Program-made: the position numbers and the translations under genes
The notes under the pieces: model-generated
The model's input: the letters and a program-made list of their open reading frames with translations, nothing else
What the model was told of the DNA's origin: nothing
Database searches by the model: none
In this document: positions 37,221 to 49,699 of the stretch, piece by piece
How positions within the stretch are numbered: the stretch's first letter is position 1
Layout of the letters: the number at the start of each line of letters is the position of its first letter
Source of the DNA: Protea cynaroides
Taxonomy: Eukaryota > Streptophyta > Magnoliopsida > Proteales > Proteaceae
Direction: 5' to 3'
Length of the DNA stretch: 64,000 nucleotides
Assembly: GCA_028583415.1 (NCBI GenBank)
Contig: CM053265.1
Coordinates: 24,126,830 to 24,190,829, forward strand

Positions 37221-39215
37221 TGAACGTCCGTCTTCACGGGGCGATTTGAAAAGGAGTATATCTTTCTTGTAGTGCCTTCCATTCCACTATTCTGATCGGG
37301 TCTGCCTAAAAAGAGTTCCCCGTAAGAGGGACAGTCAGAACAAGATGATGATTTGCGGCGGAGAGCACTTTTAGTCTGCGCTGGTGAATGGAAGCCCCCC
37401 CTATCAAGCAAGAAAGAAGCGGCTCTTCCCACGGCAGTCATTCAATCCCTAAAGAGGGTTAAAGCTCAACCCGGTGCGCGGGCTATAACAGACTGACCAT
37501 GACAAGGGGCCGAGAAAGGAAGAGGGAAGATTCACAACGATGACTGTCTTTAGAGTTGTTCCAAATCTCACTGTCCATTTCTTCATTGAATTGGTGGCTC
37601 AGCTGCACCCAGTGTCGTCCGCGAATCCGACGCGCGCTTGCTTTGGGCACCACCCCGGGCCCTTCTTTGGCCCTACCTTACACACCATATTTTTCTTTTC
37701 CCGCCTGCCGCCTTTGGTAGCTTTGCTACCTTAGCTTTCGCCCTCCCACAGGAAAAACGTCCTACCATAGTGCCCGGAGAACCAGGCTTGCTTAGCTTGC
37801 AGCCCTATGGAGTAAGGGGGGAGCAGATTTGGTAGAATCCAAAGTAAACCCATTATAGGGATCAACACCGGCTGCCAATAGCCCGTCTCTGACTGCCGAT
37901 TGCCAATTCTTGAGCTCTGGCCTAAACACAATAGCTTTCTCAACCCATTCATAGGACTGGTTCACCACTCCGTTGCCTTGACTCTGTTAGGGGCGCAGTA
38001 GTTTGATTGCTGGGCGCGGGAGCGCGCAACACCCCACCCGGAAAAAGGAGAAACCTATCTTTCCCAGCCGGTACACTGCCGATGTCCCACAACGATCGCT
38101 TTGAGGAGGAATACTCGCTCGCTCAGCCAACGGGAACAAGAGCCCCAGCTATCGGTCCGCTTTGGCTCCTGATCTTGAGCTCGCTGTTCTTGGCCTGTTT
38201 TAAGAGCTACCTAAAGGTTCCTGGGCTTTTCCGAAGCCCTTTGATTGAAAACCAAACCTTGATCTCTCTTTGCAAGAAGTGAATCAAATCAGTTGTGAAC
38301 CACTCACGTAACGGTGTTAGCGTGCGCTATTGCTATTGCATTTGGTCTCTTTCGCGCTGTGTGCTTTATTGCCCCCAGTATAGTCTCCTCCGCCTAAGTG
38401 GATCAACACCCTTCTTGCGAATGAAAGTTCTCTTCTGGAACCGAAATGCTTTTGCTCAGAGGATCCTCCGAACTCTCGACAATTGGAGAAGGAGAAAGCC
38501 ATTCCTACGGGCCTGGGTCATTTCATCGAAAAGAAAAGAATGTATTTAAGAAGAAAGCGCCCTCACCCGAACTCGTTGGATCGATATCCAGTTCCACCAG
38601 CAGGCGAGAACCCGTGGTGAAGAAATAAGAAGATCTTTCTATATCGACATATCAGAAGTGGGGCCAAACCAGGGGCAGTGGGGGATTGAGATCGGGCCGG
38701 GAGAAATGAACCAGCTCTCTTTACTGACGCTCCTCTAGCTGTCTAGTTCTCTTGCTATCGTGAAAAGTCTTGCACTCCGGAGCACCGGAGTGGAACTCTA
38801 GTTCTCGCTTCGAAATTAATAGAGTACAAAACTTATCTTCAAGCTTTACCTTATTCTGATCGTTCAGAGGGCGATCGCGGAGTCACTGAATGAAGTGCTC
38901 AGAGCAGCGTAGCTCTGGATCTTTTGATCACCCATTTTTGGAAAACCTTTTTTGGGGGCTTCCGCCTTATTTTTCTCTCCTTTCCTATCAGCGAGTTCCG
39001 ATCCCTGGAACCGGAGAATCTGAAATGGGCTCTCGACCCAGCCCAGAACTGCTTTTGTTTGCTTTGTTTACCTATCGTGCCTATACCTACGCCCGGCGGT
39101 GTTCCAAACCTGCTGCTGATTTGGCAACGCGCCCCAGCAAGCAAGAATCCGGATGCACCGCTAGATCTGCTGGAAGGGAAAGTCACAGCCTATAAATAGT
39201 AGGGGAGTTGCGCTG

Positions 39216-39260
39216 ACCCTGCCCCTGCCGCTGACCCTGCCGCTGCCCCTGCCCCTGACC
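39216..39260 (+). repeat. Hexamer repeat CTGACC/CTGCCC/CTGCCG
   Basis: About seven imperfect 6-bp units in a row. Confidence 0.85.
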
Positions 39261-41192
39261 AAATGTTTCGACGTCTGAGGCAACTAACCGCACCAGGCGG
39301 TGCTCTCTCTCTTCAAGGACACAACGAGAATGTTTGTTCTAGGCGCTTGGGTGAGTAGCGGTAAGTGAAGTAAGTTAAGGAAGTCAAAAATAAAGTGCAA
39401 GTGGTTGATTGACAAACTAGGAATTGGATCTGACACTACGAAACTCATTTGTTATGATGTATGTTAGGTGAGATGGTAGTGGAGAAGCCATGCAATGAAG
39501 GGATGCGTGCAGCTTGATTGGCGGGGGGAATCAACGGGAAGGAAATAAGGGTTGTTCCTTTGTCTTGCGGGAAGGTCAGCTAAGCCCCTTTACTGGATTG
39601 GTAGGTCAAAGAGAAAAATTGGCTTTCAGACCTTGCATGCATGCAATTCTCTCAAATCAGCCTTTCTCCAATCTACTCGTTATTTTAAGCCTAAGCTAAG
39701 GACACCAGCCAGTAGAAAACAACCCTCTGAAACCAGACTCTTTCTTCCCTCTCGATTCCATCCATATCAGGGGTCGCACTCTGTCCCGCTTGGTGGACGA
39801 ATTCTTCTCTCCTTTTATAATTCTTTCTCCCACACCAGTGAGCGGAAAGAGCGAGCCAATACTGATTCATTCTTTTTCTTTGTATTTCATTCCACAACCG
39901 GAAGAACTTTCTGTTTATTTAACTTTGACTTACAAAAAAATTTCCCTCGAACCTGTATCAGTGACTGCCCATCCCAAGCAAACCTCCGTCCCCCTGCCGG
40001 TGGGGAATCCGCTCCCGGGTCGTCGGTTTTCTTGCTTAGTCGAAAGGTGCATGCGTTTGAACGCGAGCAGCAAGTAGGAGAATAGAGATCGGGAAGAGGA
40101 GGAAAAAAACGTCTTATTATTATGAGCATCTATTTGAGTCGATCATTTCCAAGATCTAATTCGAAGGAAGTAGGGCAGGATCGCTTGCTTGAATGAGGGG
40201 AGTGGGTCCCAAGGAAAGGAAAGGACTAGTTCAACCAAAAACGAGTGTCGGAAGTACTAAACAGAAAAAATGCAATCAAATCCTCTTCCGGACTTCTTGG
40301 AAGAAAGAATCACCCTCGCCCTTGCATTCAACTTCCTTACTTCTTTATTTGCTTTCAGGTATCCAGCTAGTGGATTCTGATCCGACGGAATCACAGGTTT
40401 CGACTTTGATTGAGCCTTTCAACTTGTCACTCGAGTTTAGTTTGGACGCCAGTGGAACGATTGAAGCACCCCCCACCATCAGGGCCGCCAGACAGGACCT
40501 GCTACTTCCCGAAACTGGATAGAGGGGAGGTCAGGGGCTGCCGTCCTTCGTGACGGCAGGAAGTCGATCATAATGGAATATTCACCCTCATTCCTGTCAA
40601 TGGCCCTCCATCATTGAACCCCTATCCTGGCGGCTATGTCGCCCTATCCCCCACTCAATTGTTCTAGAGAGGGATTTGGGTAGTGGGAAGTAAGGGACGT
40701 CGAGTCTGACAAACGATTTCGTGGCCCCTATATTCTCTATATGGATTCACTCGAGGGATCGGAAGTGGGGAGAAGGCATGGGTTTCCTCATATCTTTTCG
40801 ATTATCGTAGAATAAGATCTCGATTGGCCTACTGCCCCTCTAAAAGAGCAATGAGACAGTCACAGGTAAGCAACTCCTACACCGCTTCCGTCTTCATTCA
40901 TAGCGCCATCAAAAGGGATCGTCCATTCATCACTTCGGTGGTATAGTAGGATGGATAGCAAAGCTGAAAGATTTTAAGATTATTTAATATAGCAGTTCGC
41001 AGCCCGATGGACTTGTGAAGTGGACAGAAGTTCCATAATCGAGATCTGGGCAGGTAAAGGTTTGAGCGCATGATATAGCGCGGGGGTGGCAATAGGCACA
41101 AAAAATTCATATCCTAGCAACACCTTCTCCCTGGAACCGCTTGCTACTTCACTCGAGAAGAAGAACGACGCTCTCGCTCGACTCAGATAATG

Positions 41193-41665
41193 AATGATGA
41201 AGTCAGAGATGAATCGAGAACTATAATTAGATTTGTCTAGGGGCTGATCTTTCCTTAATTCAGAGATGAATCGAGAACAGTGATTGGATTTGCCTAGGGA
41301 TTGAATCTTTCCTTAACTCTGAGGTAAATCGAGAAATTGATTGGAATTGCCTAGGGGCTGAATCTTTCCTTAATTCAAAGGTGAATAGGGAACAATAATT
41401 GGATTTGCCTAGGGGCTAAATCTTTCCTCAATTCAGAAGTGAATGGAGAATGGTGATTTGATTTGTCTAGGGACTCAATCTTTCTTTAATTCTGAGATGA
41501 ATTAAGACAGTTATTGGATTTGCCTAGGAGCTGAATCTTTCCTTAATTTTGAGGTGAATCGAGAACTATGATTGGATTTGCCTAGGAGTTGAATCTTTCC
41601 TTAATTCAGAGATGAATCGAGAACTATGATTGGATTTTCCTAGGGGCTGAATCTTTCCTTCTTTC
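41193..41665 (+). repeat. 58-bp tandem array, right part (about 8 units)
   Basis: The same unit as 30811-31042, starting in mid-unit with TCAGAGATGAATCG. Units are 56-59 bp and 85-90% alike by eye. It lies downstream of the copia-type PBS on the other side of the insert, so it may belong to that element's interior. Confidence 0.9.
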
Positions 41666-42882
41666 TTACAAAATTTGATGTTCAATCAAGATCTAGATTC
41701 ATGACTTCCATTGATTCATTTAGAAAGATAATATGGATGGATCTCAAGGTGGGAGATCAAGATAATTCCCTAATTGTAGGGGCCTCTCACCCTAAAAGGG
41801 TGGATATAGTTGCAGTTTGATTCTCTTTTCCAAAGGCATTGAAATCCAATGGAGGAATATTGAGATTCTAGACATTTAGAGGAGTGGAAGAAGTCACATG
41901 CACAATCAAAGATGACTTAACCAAACAAAGTTAGCTCCCTCATAAGGGAGATTGGATAAACATTATTCGAGTCAATTTAATTGAATTTGATTAAGCCATG
42001 TGTTCAGTCTTGGGACCTCGTGATTCCAAAAATGGATAGTCAGTGGTACCAAGGTCTGGCCACTTGGGTTGCCTAATTCGATGAAATTGAAATGGATATA
42101 TTAATCTTTCCTCCTTATTAGGGATGGTTAGCAAAAGCGGTTCATGATTGAAAAAAATCGGTAAATTTCTACTTGATCATAGTATCTATACCGTGATGAA
42201 GATTTTTCGATCGCTTTTGAGATTGATGTATCAATATTGAACGGTCAACACAATGAGCTTTGTACGATGGAGGGCATGTATAGACCTCCCACACTAATGT
42301 GTATGCGGGTATACGTAACCCTCACGCTCCCAACAAGTGAGAGACAAGAATACTCAAGTGTGGATCCAAACATGTTGACAAGTCAAGGACAAAAATGGGC
42401 AGAACTTTGATGTCTCAGATGTAAATATTATGATCGAGTGGATTTTACCATGTTGGTTCAAAAATGGACCAAAAATAACATACATGTGGCTCAAACTGGG
42501 TTAGGATAGAAAAGGCCACCTTGAAGAGGATGGGGTAACCTATCACCGAATGCTCGATGAATAATGGGCCTCCAATCCCTTTATATGCTATGTTGCAAGG
42601 ATCCAAGCGATGTGGAGTAGCATAACGCATTCCCAGGCGGACCTAAGAAACGCTCGTTAGAGGCTGCTCACCGGTCGTGGTCTCACAAAGTACAGGCCAA
42701 GGCTGTGTGTTTCTCCTAGCGGGCTGCCCCATATGCATGGGACCTGGTTCGGCTACTCGCACGAATGTGTGACTGAACCCATTCCCCCCAAAGCAATAAT
42801 ATACAAGCATAAATATAGTATCCTAAAATCTAGCATCCAATTCACACAAGAAAAGTTTTCATTTAGGAGTTGACATTTATAT
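41666..42882. other. Retroelement interior, no intact gene
   Basis: The right part (about 42420-42882) reads on the minus strand as the leader of the Tat/Ogre-type element whose 5' LTR follows. The left part is AT-rich. A short plus frame from about 41733 (MDLKVGDQDNSLIVGASHP) is broken after 30 codons. The junction between the copia-type and the Ogre-type interiors could not be placed. Confidence 0.4.
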
Positions 42883-42900
42883 CCCCAGTGAAGTCGCCAC
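42883..42900 (-). other. Tat/Ogre-type primer-binding site region
   Basis: The minus strand reads GTGGCGACTTCACTGGGG immediately after the LTR end TCCTCACA. The TGGCGACT..GCTGGGGA form is typical next to LTRs of Tat/Athila-type elements. It makes the adjacent LTR a 5' LTR on the minus strand. Confidence 0.65.
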
Positions 42901-43344
42901 TGTGAGGACAAAGATGGAAATCTTTAGAAGTCGCCACCTAGATTTAGGTCTAGGACCTTAGAAATGTGAAATCTCACCCTAAGGTAAGACTTCGATTGAC
43001 TCATGATCCTTAGATTGGATTTCTGGTCCATCAGAGATTGGGTAAGCGTCAGGCTACGGTTATGGGAAGGGGTTAGGCACCCAAACCGCCCGATCAAAAT
43101 CGGTCTCCTATACCTTTCCTATGCTAGACTTTATTTGTTAAACCAAACCAAACCAAGTGGTTTGATATCATTGAACCGAATCTGTATCCATCAGATTGCC
43201 TATGTATTACGGAATTATTCTGAAAATCAGGTTCACCATCGTAGTTCAGGTGTGATTAAAGTTTATGGCTGTGATTTATGCTTGTGCATGATTAAGTTCT
43301 TTGTTCAAGTTAAAATTTATGCTTGAAAGGCTGAGAAATCCTAT

Positions 43345-44370
43345 GGGTTAGGATCTGGATAGTCCATGTGGACTGATAGATAGTCCTAGTGGATCTAAGA
43401 ATAATCCTATTTGAGTTGAAATATGGATAACCCATTCTGGGTTGGAATGTGGATAACCCTATGTGGGTCAAAATGTGGGTAAGTATCCTAGCGGATCTAT
43501 GGATAGTCCGAGTGGACTAAGGTTTGGATAACCCTTTTTGGGTTAGAATATGGATAACCCATTCTGGGTTGGAATGTGGATAACCCTATGTGGGTCAAAA
43601 TATGGGTAAGTATCCTAGTGGATCTATGGATAGTCCGAGTGGACTAAGATGTGGATCCGAATTTGAGTTTCTCCCAAATAGCCTACGTATCCTAGGGTTT
43701 GACCTAGGAATCAGAATCCGCATAGTTCGGGCTGGATAACCCTATTTGGGTCAAAATGTGGGTAAGTATCTTAGCGGATCTATGGATAGCCCGAGTGGAC
43801 TAAGGTGTGGATCCAAATTTAGGATTCTCCCAAATGGCCTACGTATCCTAGGGTTTGCCCTAGGAATCAGAAACCACGTAGTTCGAAATTGGATAACCTT
43901 ATTTGGGTCAAAATGGGGCTTGGATTGAAATGGTTGAATATCCTAGTGGATCTATGGGTAGTCCGAGTGGACTAAGGTGTGGATAATCTTATTTGGGTTA
44001 AAATATGGGGGATATCCTAGTGGATCTATGGATAGTCCGAGTGGACTAAAATGTGGATCCGAATTTGGGTTTTTCTCAAATGGCCTACGTATCCTAGGGT
44101 TTGACCTAGGAATCAGAATCCACGTAGTTCAGGTTGGATAACCCTATTTGGGTCAAAATGTGGGTAAGTATCCTAGCGGATCTATGGATAGCCCGTGTGG
44201 ACTAAGGTGTGGATAACCCTTTTTGGATTGGAATATGGATAGATATCCTAGAGGATCTATGGATAGTCCGAGTGGACTAAGGTTTGGATCCGAATTTGGG
44301 ATTGTCCCAAATGGCCTACGTATCCTAGGGTTTGCCCTAGGAATCAGAATCCGCGTAGTTCGAACTATAA
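43345..44370 (+). repeat. Expanded intra-LTR tandem repeats
   Basis: Five to six copies of the ~165-190 bp block present about twice in the solo LTR at 17400-17820. Recurrent words are GGATAACCCTATTTGGGTC, GGATCTATGGATAGTCCGAG and CCTACGTATCCTAGGGTTTG. Units are of mixed length, showing nested expansion. Confidence 0.85.
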
Positions 44371-45914
44371 CTTGTTCTAGGTTAGAAAGTGAGAACCTGT
44401 TCTAGGTTTAGGGTTTAGAACCTATTCTAGGTTTAGGGTTTATCGAGGGGTAAAATCGTCCTAAATTACCCTTTTCATCCTGAATTCTAATTTTGGAAAG
44501 TTTGGCAAAGCATTTTCTTTCTTTATTAAGGTTTTTATTATTCCCATTATGCCCTTCCCAAGAATGTGGGTGCCTAAATGCACGTCCCCACGCCTAGATT
44601 GTCTTCTAGAAGTGTGCAGATATGGCAGTTTGACTAGGGTGTTGCATAAATTAAATTATTACCAAAATTGAATTATTCATGTAAATATGGCATATAATAC
44701 ATTTATGGCAAGAAATACACATATAGCAAGATTGTGAAAATCTCCCTAATATGGCATGCACTGCAAATAAGGCAAGAGCCTATATGGTAAGATCTAATAT
44801 GCTAATTCTAAGCATGGCAAGACCTAATATGGCAATGAACATTTAGACATGGCAATGAGCATCCAAATATGGTAGTAAACATTTAATCATGGCACTGTGA
44901 TTATTCCAATTATGGCAGTGTGATCATTCCAATTATAGCAGTGGTAGTGATCCAAACATAGCAGTATGCATCCTAACATGACAATAAACATCCAAATATT
45001 CATGATGAAAAATCCAACGATATAAATCACTATTGATGGTAATCTAACCGTTCAAATTTATTTCAATCACTCCAAAAGATAATCTAACGGTCCAAATCAC
45101 TCAAGATGGTAATCCAACCGTTCAGATTCATTTAAATCAGTTTTTATGTCATCCAATAGTTCAGATCACTTAAATCAAACATCCAATCATTCTGCTTTAT
45201 TTAAATCAATCACAAAGATGGTCCAGCAGTTTAGATTCATTTAAAATGATAATCTAACCGTTTAGATTTATTTAAACTCACTCATAATGGACATCTAGCA
45301 ATTTAGATCCTGAATCACCATTCCATGGTCCATATTTGATCACTAAAGATTCCACATCAATAATCAATAAAAATTCCAGACTGATGGTCCATATTAAAAA
45401 TTATAGATCAATGGTACCATTTATCACATCAAAATTTCAGCCATAGTCGAATCACCTCATTAAAAACTCAGATCATGGCATGTTTAATCCACATGAAATT
45501 CTCAAAATGGATGGCAATGTTTCATTCACATAAAAATTCTCAAAATTGATGGTATGTTTGATCCACATGAAATTCTCAAAATTGATGGCATATTTGATTC
45601 ACATAAGATTCTCAACATTGATGGTCATACTTATCATTCATCACACATATAATATAAAAAAATTATCAATGAATGGCTTTGATTTAATGAGACATTTCAT
45701 AACTGTGATGGGAGGTGCTAGCTTCACTGGATCAAATGTATTATGTTACAGTGGTTATGAGAGATGGAGAGCGGGAATGGATCAATAGAGACATGCAATG
45801 ATGATGAGTATAGTCATGGCTCATGGGAATCCTGACCAAGTGGACATCCAGGTGTTACAGTTGTAGAAAAAAAAAATAAAAGAGTAAGACAGAGGAGGAG
45901 CTTACCTTAGTTGC

Positions 45915-46905
45915 AGGAGTTTCCCTCCTTGCTTCTTCTTTCTCTATCTTTCGATCCTCTTCCTCTGAATTGCCTCTTTCTCTCTGATTTTTTTTTATCT
46001 CTTTCCTCGATATATCCTCTCTCGTTTCAGTCCTCTCTTTCTCTCTTTTTTTCTGATTTTTCCCACCGCCCTCTCTCTCTTTCTATCCTCTTTTTTTTGT
46101 TTTTTCCTTTCTCTCCTCTCCTATTTTCGGTCTCCCTCTCTCCTTTTTTTTATTATTTTTCTTCTCCTTCTCCTTTCTTGGATTTTTTTTTCTTTTTTTT
46201 TTTCTCACCTCTTAGACGTCCCTTTCTCCTTCTGGATTCCTCTTTTCTTTTGGATTATATGCCCTAACCCTAAATCCTCCTCTCTTTCAGTCTCCTCTCT
46301 CTTTTCTTTCCTTTTTCTCAAAACCGAGATCTTTTGGATTTCTTTTTTTCTTTTTTTTCTCTCCCCTTGGACGTCCCTTCCTCCCTTTGGATTCTTTTTT
46401 TTTTCCTTTTTGGATTATATGCCCTAACAAAATCTTTTGAATCCAAAAGATTTTTTTTTCCTCTTTTCTTTCCTTTTCTCAAACAACATCTTTTGGATTC
46501 TCCCTTTCTTGGATTTTTTTTTTCTTTTCTCCCCCTCTTGGACGTCTCTTCCCTTCCCCTCTTTGGATTATTTTTTTTCCTTTTGGATTATATGCCCTAA
46601 CAAAATCTTTTGAATCCAAAAGATTTTTTTTTCTCTTTTCTTTCCTTTTCTCAAAATAAAATCTTTTGGATTCTCCCTTTTCTATTTCTTTTTTTTCCTC
46701 TCCACCTTGGACGTCTTTTCCCTTCCCCTCTTTGGATTCTTTTTTTTTTTTTTTCCTTTTGGATTATATACCCTAACAAAATCTTTTGAATCCAAAAGAT
46801 TTTTTTTCCTCTTTTCTTTCTTTTTCTCAAAACAAAATCTTTTGGATTCTCCCTAAATTTCCCTCTCTCTCACGTTTCCTCTCTCTTTGGATTCTTTGTT
46901 TTCTA
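45915..46905 (+). repeat. Polypyrimidine tract with ~160-177 bp repeat units
   Basis: C/T-rich tract. GGATTATATGCCCTAAC or a close variant recurs at about 46251, 46412, 46584 and 46761, with hairpin-forming AAATCTTTTGAATCCAAAAGATTT at about 46432, 46604 and 46781. The repeat unit differs from the one in the same place of the solo LTR. Reading frames here are artefacts. Confidence 0.85.
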
Positions 46906-48148
46906 TATATAAAATATATATATATATATAATTATATAATATCAATATATTAATATATAATATAATATACATATAAGATATATGTATATATTATATGATA
47001 TATTACAATATATTATACATTATATAATAATATATAAAAGAAATACATGCATATAAGCCACCATAAATTGGTCCAGATTGATTGAGTTGGGCCAAAACTA
47101 CCTTGGGTTGAGCTGAGTTGACTGGATTGATTGAAATTAACTGGGTTTTCACTCTCTGTCATTTCATGGGCCATTTCCGCTGTCATTCTGCACAGAATTT
47201 TCTGATAGCCTTTATTCTATATTTTTTACTTTCACTTTGTAGAACACTAAAAATGAGGAATATTGGAGTTTGAATCACCTCATTTGGAAATAAAATGACC
47301 AACTTATGAATTTCTAAAGTTTAAGCAGGCCCATTATCGATAATTTGGCTGACCCTTCTGCATGGGATCCTTCGGGGACTTCTACCGAAAATCCTTTACG
47401 TCCACTTTGTAGAGTACTAAAAATGGAACATAATGAAACTGAAATCACCTGATTTGGATATGGAGTGACCGAAATATGAATTTTCAAAGATTAAATGACC
47501 ATTTTCATATGTAATTTTGCATGGGACCCTCCTGAGACTTCTACCCAAGATTTTCCACGTCTACTATGTAGGATATCACAAATGAAGAATAACGGCTTTG
47601 GAATCATCTGAATCCGACGTAGAACGAAAAAGATATGAAGCTTTGAAGTTCTAATGATAACTTTGCATGCAAGCTTGCATGGGGTCCACTGGTGACTTCT
47701 ACCGAAAATCCTTTACGTCCACTTTGAAGATGACTAAAAATAAGGAATAATGGTACTTAAACCATATGATTCAGATGTCGGATGATCAAGATATGATGAT
47801 TTGAAATTCAAATAATCCAACTTACGATAATTTGCATGAAAGCCCCTGGGATTATTTATGATAATTTCAGAAACGTCCCTTGTACGTATCATCTGACTAA
47901 AATGACCATATCTTCTTCATTTGATATCAGAATTGGGCAATTCTGGTATTATTTCGAAGATAATTCCATGACCTATGCAACCATGCAGATTACAGCCTGT
48001 GACCTCATTGTGAGGCCCACCGAAAACTACCTTGAGGTCGTAGCCAAAACCCAAATTTTCACTTATCTTTCTTCCTTTGCTGTCCACACACTAGTAAGAC
48101 ATTGTTCAGTTGGAAATGGCAAAAATTGGGTGCTTGCAACTACATTCA

Positions 48149-48905
48149 ATCCAAGTCCTTCTTGGGTCAACTCTTCAGCTCTTCAATTGGGTTTATCCTA
48201 ATGATTATTCTAAGGCTAAGTTTCTTAGTTTTACCAACTAATTACTTTAACCTATTCTCCATGGTTTCCCATTGGAGGCTTGCTTAGCAATTCCCATGGT
48301 TGCATTCTTACATTGGGTTTGGTATCTCAATTTACATTAGAAACCTTTACTCCTAGTGTTCTAAGGCTACAGAGACAAGGTTCATACCTTACTTGTTGCA
48401 GAGAGTCTGTGGAACTCTTCTCTCAGTCTCCTCCTTAGTCTTCTCTTCTTCTCCTTATTTTTCTTCTCTTTCCTTCTCTTTCTCTAGGGTTTACTAATGT
48501 TCTAAAAGAGTGAGAAAGGCTAAGGAACGTCCTTTATATAGAGAAAAATTCTCCATATAGAGTTCTCCAACATTAGAAAAGAAATCCTCCTCAAATTAGG
48601 AAAGTTTCCATCTCGGAGTCTGATCTGGGGTCTCACGGTCGATGGCCTACGGTCGTAGAATCCGTTGACCATAGGGTCGAAAACATCGACCGTAGGGTCC
48701 TGGATCAGTGACCTTTGTTTCTTACCTTATGGTCGACCATACCTACCCAGGTATTCGACCATACGCATACTTTTGAGCCTTTTTAACTCGATTCATATCT
48801 GGTTTTGTGATCCATCTTCACACAGTCAGTCCACTTGGTCCAGCAATGATGGGAAGACCTGGTACAACACAGTTATGCCAAGTTAGTGGAGTGCGGGTCT
48901 TACAC
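48149..48905 (-). repeat. Tekay-type LTR, U3 and leader only, cut by the Ogre-type LTR
   Basis: The minus-strand start is TGTAAGACCCGCACTCC at 48905. The U3 tract (48770-48620) is made of GGTCGATGG, CTACGGTCGTAG, CGACCGTAGGGTC and GGTCGACCATA. The TATA box TATATAAA is at 48540-48533 and donor-like GTAAGGTATG is near 48392. The LTR is interrupted at 48149 before the mini-ORF region. The tract is a third sequence variant, distinct from elements 1 and 2. Confidence 0.75.
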
Positions 48906-49292
48906 AGGTGGTACTGGCACATGAACTGGTGTGGGTGCTGATACATGCATGGCAGCAGGAAGTACCAGCACATGAACAGGAGCGGGTGTGGGTATGTGCA
49001 CAACAACAGGGACTGGGGTAGCAGGAGGGGTAGGTTCCCTTCATATTGCAACTATGAATTCTGTCTTGAGTTGTTGTTGGATGTTAATATCACATGCAAA
49101 TTTTCCCATGATTGCGGTTACATCAGGGTCCGTTAGTACCTCTGATGGTAGTGGTGCTACTGGAACAGGCTCAACTATCTCCTTCGGTGGAGGTATAGGC
49201 TCTATGTCCTGTTCTTACATTACCACCTCGGGCGGGGCAATGCTTTCGACGGTGTGTGGTACTCGTTGTCTTCTACGAGTGCGAGGAGTCAT
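48906..49292 (-). pseudogene. gag N-terminal fragment of a Tekay-type element
   Basis: From ATG at 49292 the frame reads MTPRTRRRQRVPHT, then a Pro/Val-rich segment, and IMGKFACDINIQQQLKTEF, with two stops. It ends abruptly where the next LTR begins (48905), so the rest of gag and all of pol are deleted between gag and the 3' LTR. Confidence 0.55.
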
Positions 49293-49699
49293 GGATAGGG
49301 AAATTTCTCGAAACGTAAAAATTTAAACCATCATTCGCCTCATGAATATGAATGTTTCAAAGAAAAAAATCATGCAATGAAATGGAATTCCTCAAACTCA
49401 ATGAAATTGGTTTAACATGAGCATTGCAGATGTAACAAGTGAGTGAACATTCAAAACGGAGTGGAAAGACAACAAATTTGGGTGTGGTTGGTGGGGTGTG
49501 TACGGCTTAGGCATGCAGCTGCGACGTCTGACCGCACATTGTTTTTCTCATTTAAACATGGGCGCGACCTTGGTTTCTCATATTTCACTTATACGGAAGC
49601 TTTGTGCGGCTAGAGGAGCAATTACCCCCACCATATGACCTTCTAAGAGTATTCCTTGGTGATTCCAAGCTTTAACCTTGTCATTCATCGTCTCCACAC
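49293..49699. other. Spacer, nothing recognised
   Basis: Could be leader of the deleted element on the minus strand; a CGACCGCACATTG... stretch at 49530-49620 is G/C-richer. No supported gene. Confidence 0.35.

Larger units (their letters stand above)
31043..41192. other. 10.15-kb mitochondrial-type DNA insert (NUMT) in the tandem array
   Basis: Composition changes abruptly to a more G/C-rich, evenly mixed text typical of angiosperm mitochondrial intergenic DNA. The block includes plastid-derived scraps (trnI-GAU exon at 33285-33319, ndhF start at 36106-36166), retrotransposon scraps and many unrelated short frames, as plant mitochondrial genomes do. It contains no full mitochondrial protein gene that I recognise. 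Both edges fall inside one unit of a 58-bp array: the left flank stops at CCTTAAT and the right flank resumes at TCAGAGATG. The alternative is a mixed organelle concatemer. I cannot confirm the mitochondrial origin without a search. Confidence 0.7.
42901..48148 (-). mobile_element. 5' LTR of a Tat/Ogre-type element (5.25 kb)
   Basis: The minus-strand start TGCAAGCACCCAATTTT (48148) is a mutated TGTAAGCACCCCATTTT; the end TTTGTCCTCACA (42901) is followed by the PBS. It is collinear with the solo LTR at 16958-21946, including the repeat block, polypyrimidine tract, AT run and the blocks around 47.1-47.8 kb. It is inserted in a Tekay-type LTR that resumes at 48149. Its own interior is lost after about 1 kb and no matching 3' LTR with an ACTAC duplication is in the window. 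Confidence 0.85.

Noticed and set aside
34332..40522. Many 60-180 codon frames in the organelle-type block as mitochondrial genes
   Set aside because: None shows a recognisable mitochondrial protein; overlapping frames on both strands are expected at this composition.
43345..44370. Protein frames repeated twice (DSPSGLRxGSxFxIxPNGLRILGFALGIR)
   Set aside because: They arise from the repeated LTR block; frames are short and not kept in the solo LTR.
45911..46600. Phe/Ser/Leu-rich frames
   Set aside because: Same low-complexity artefact in the sister LTR.
48988..49326. 112-codon plus-strand frame
   Set aside because: Shadow of a minus-strand gag N-terminal fragment.
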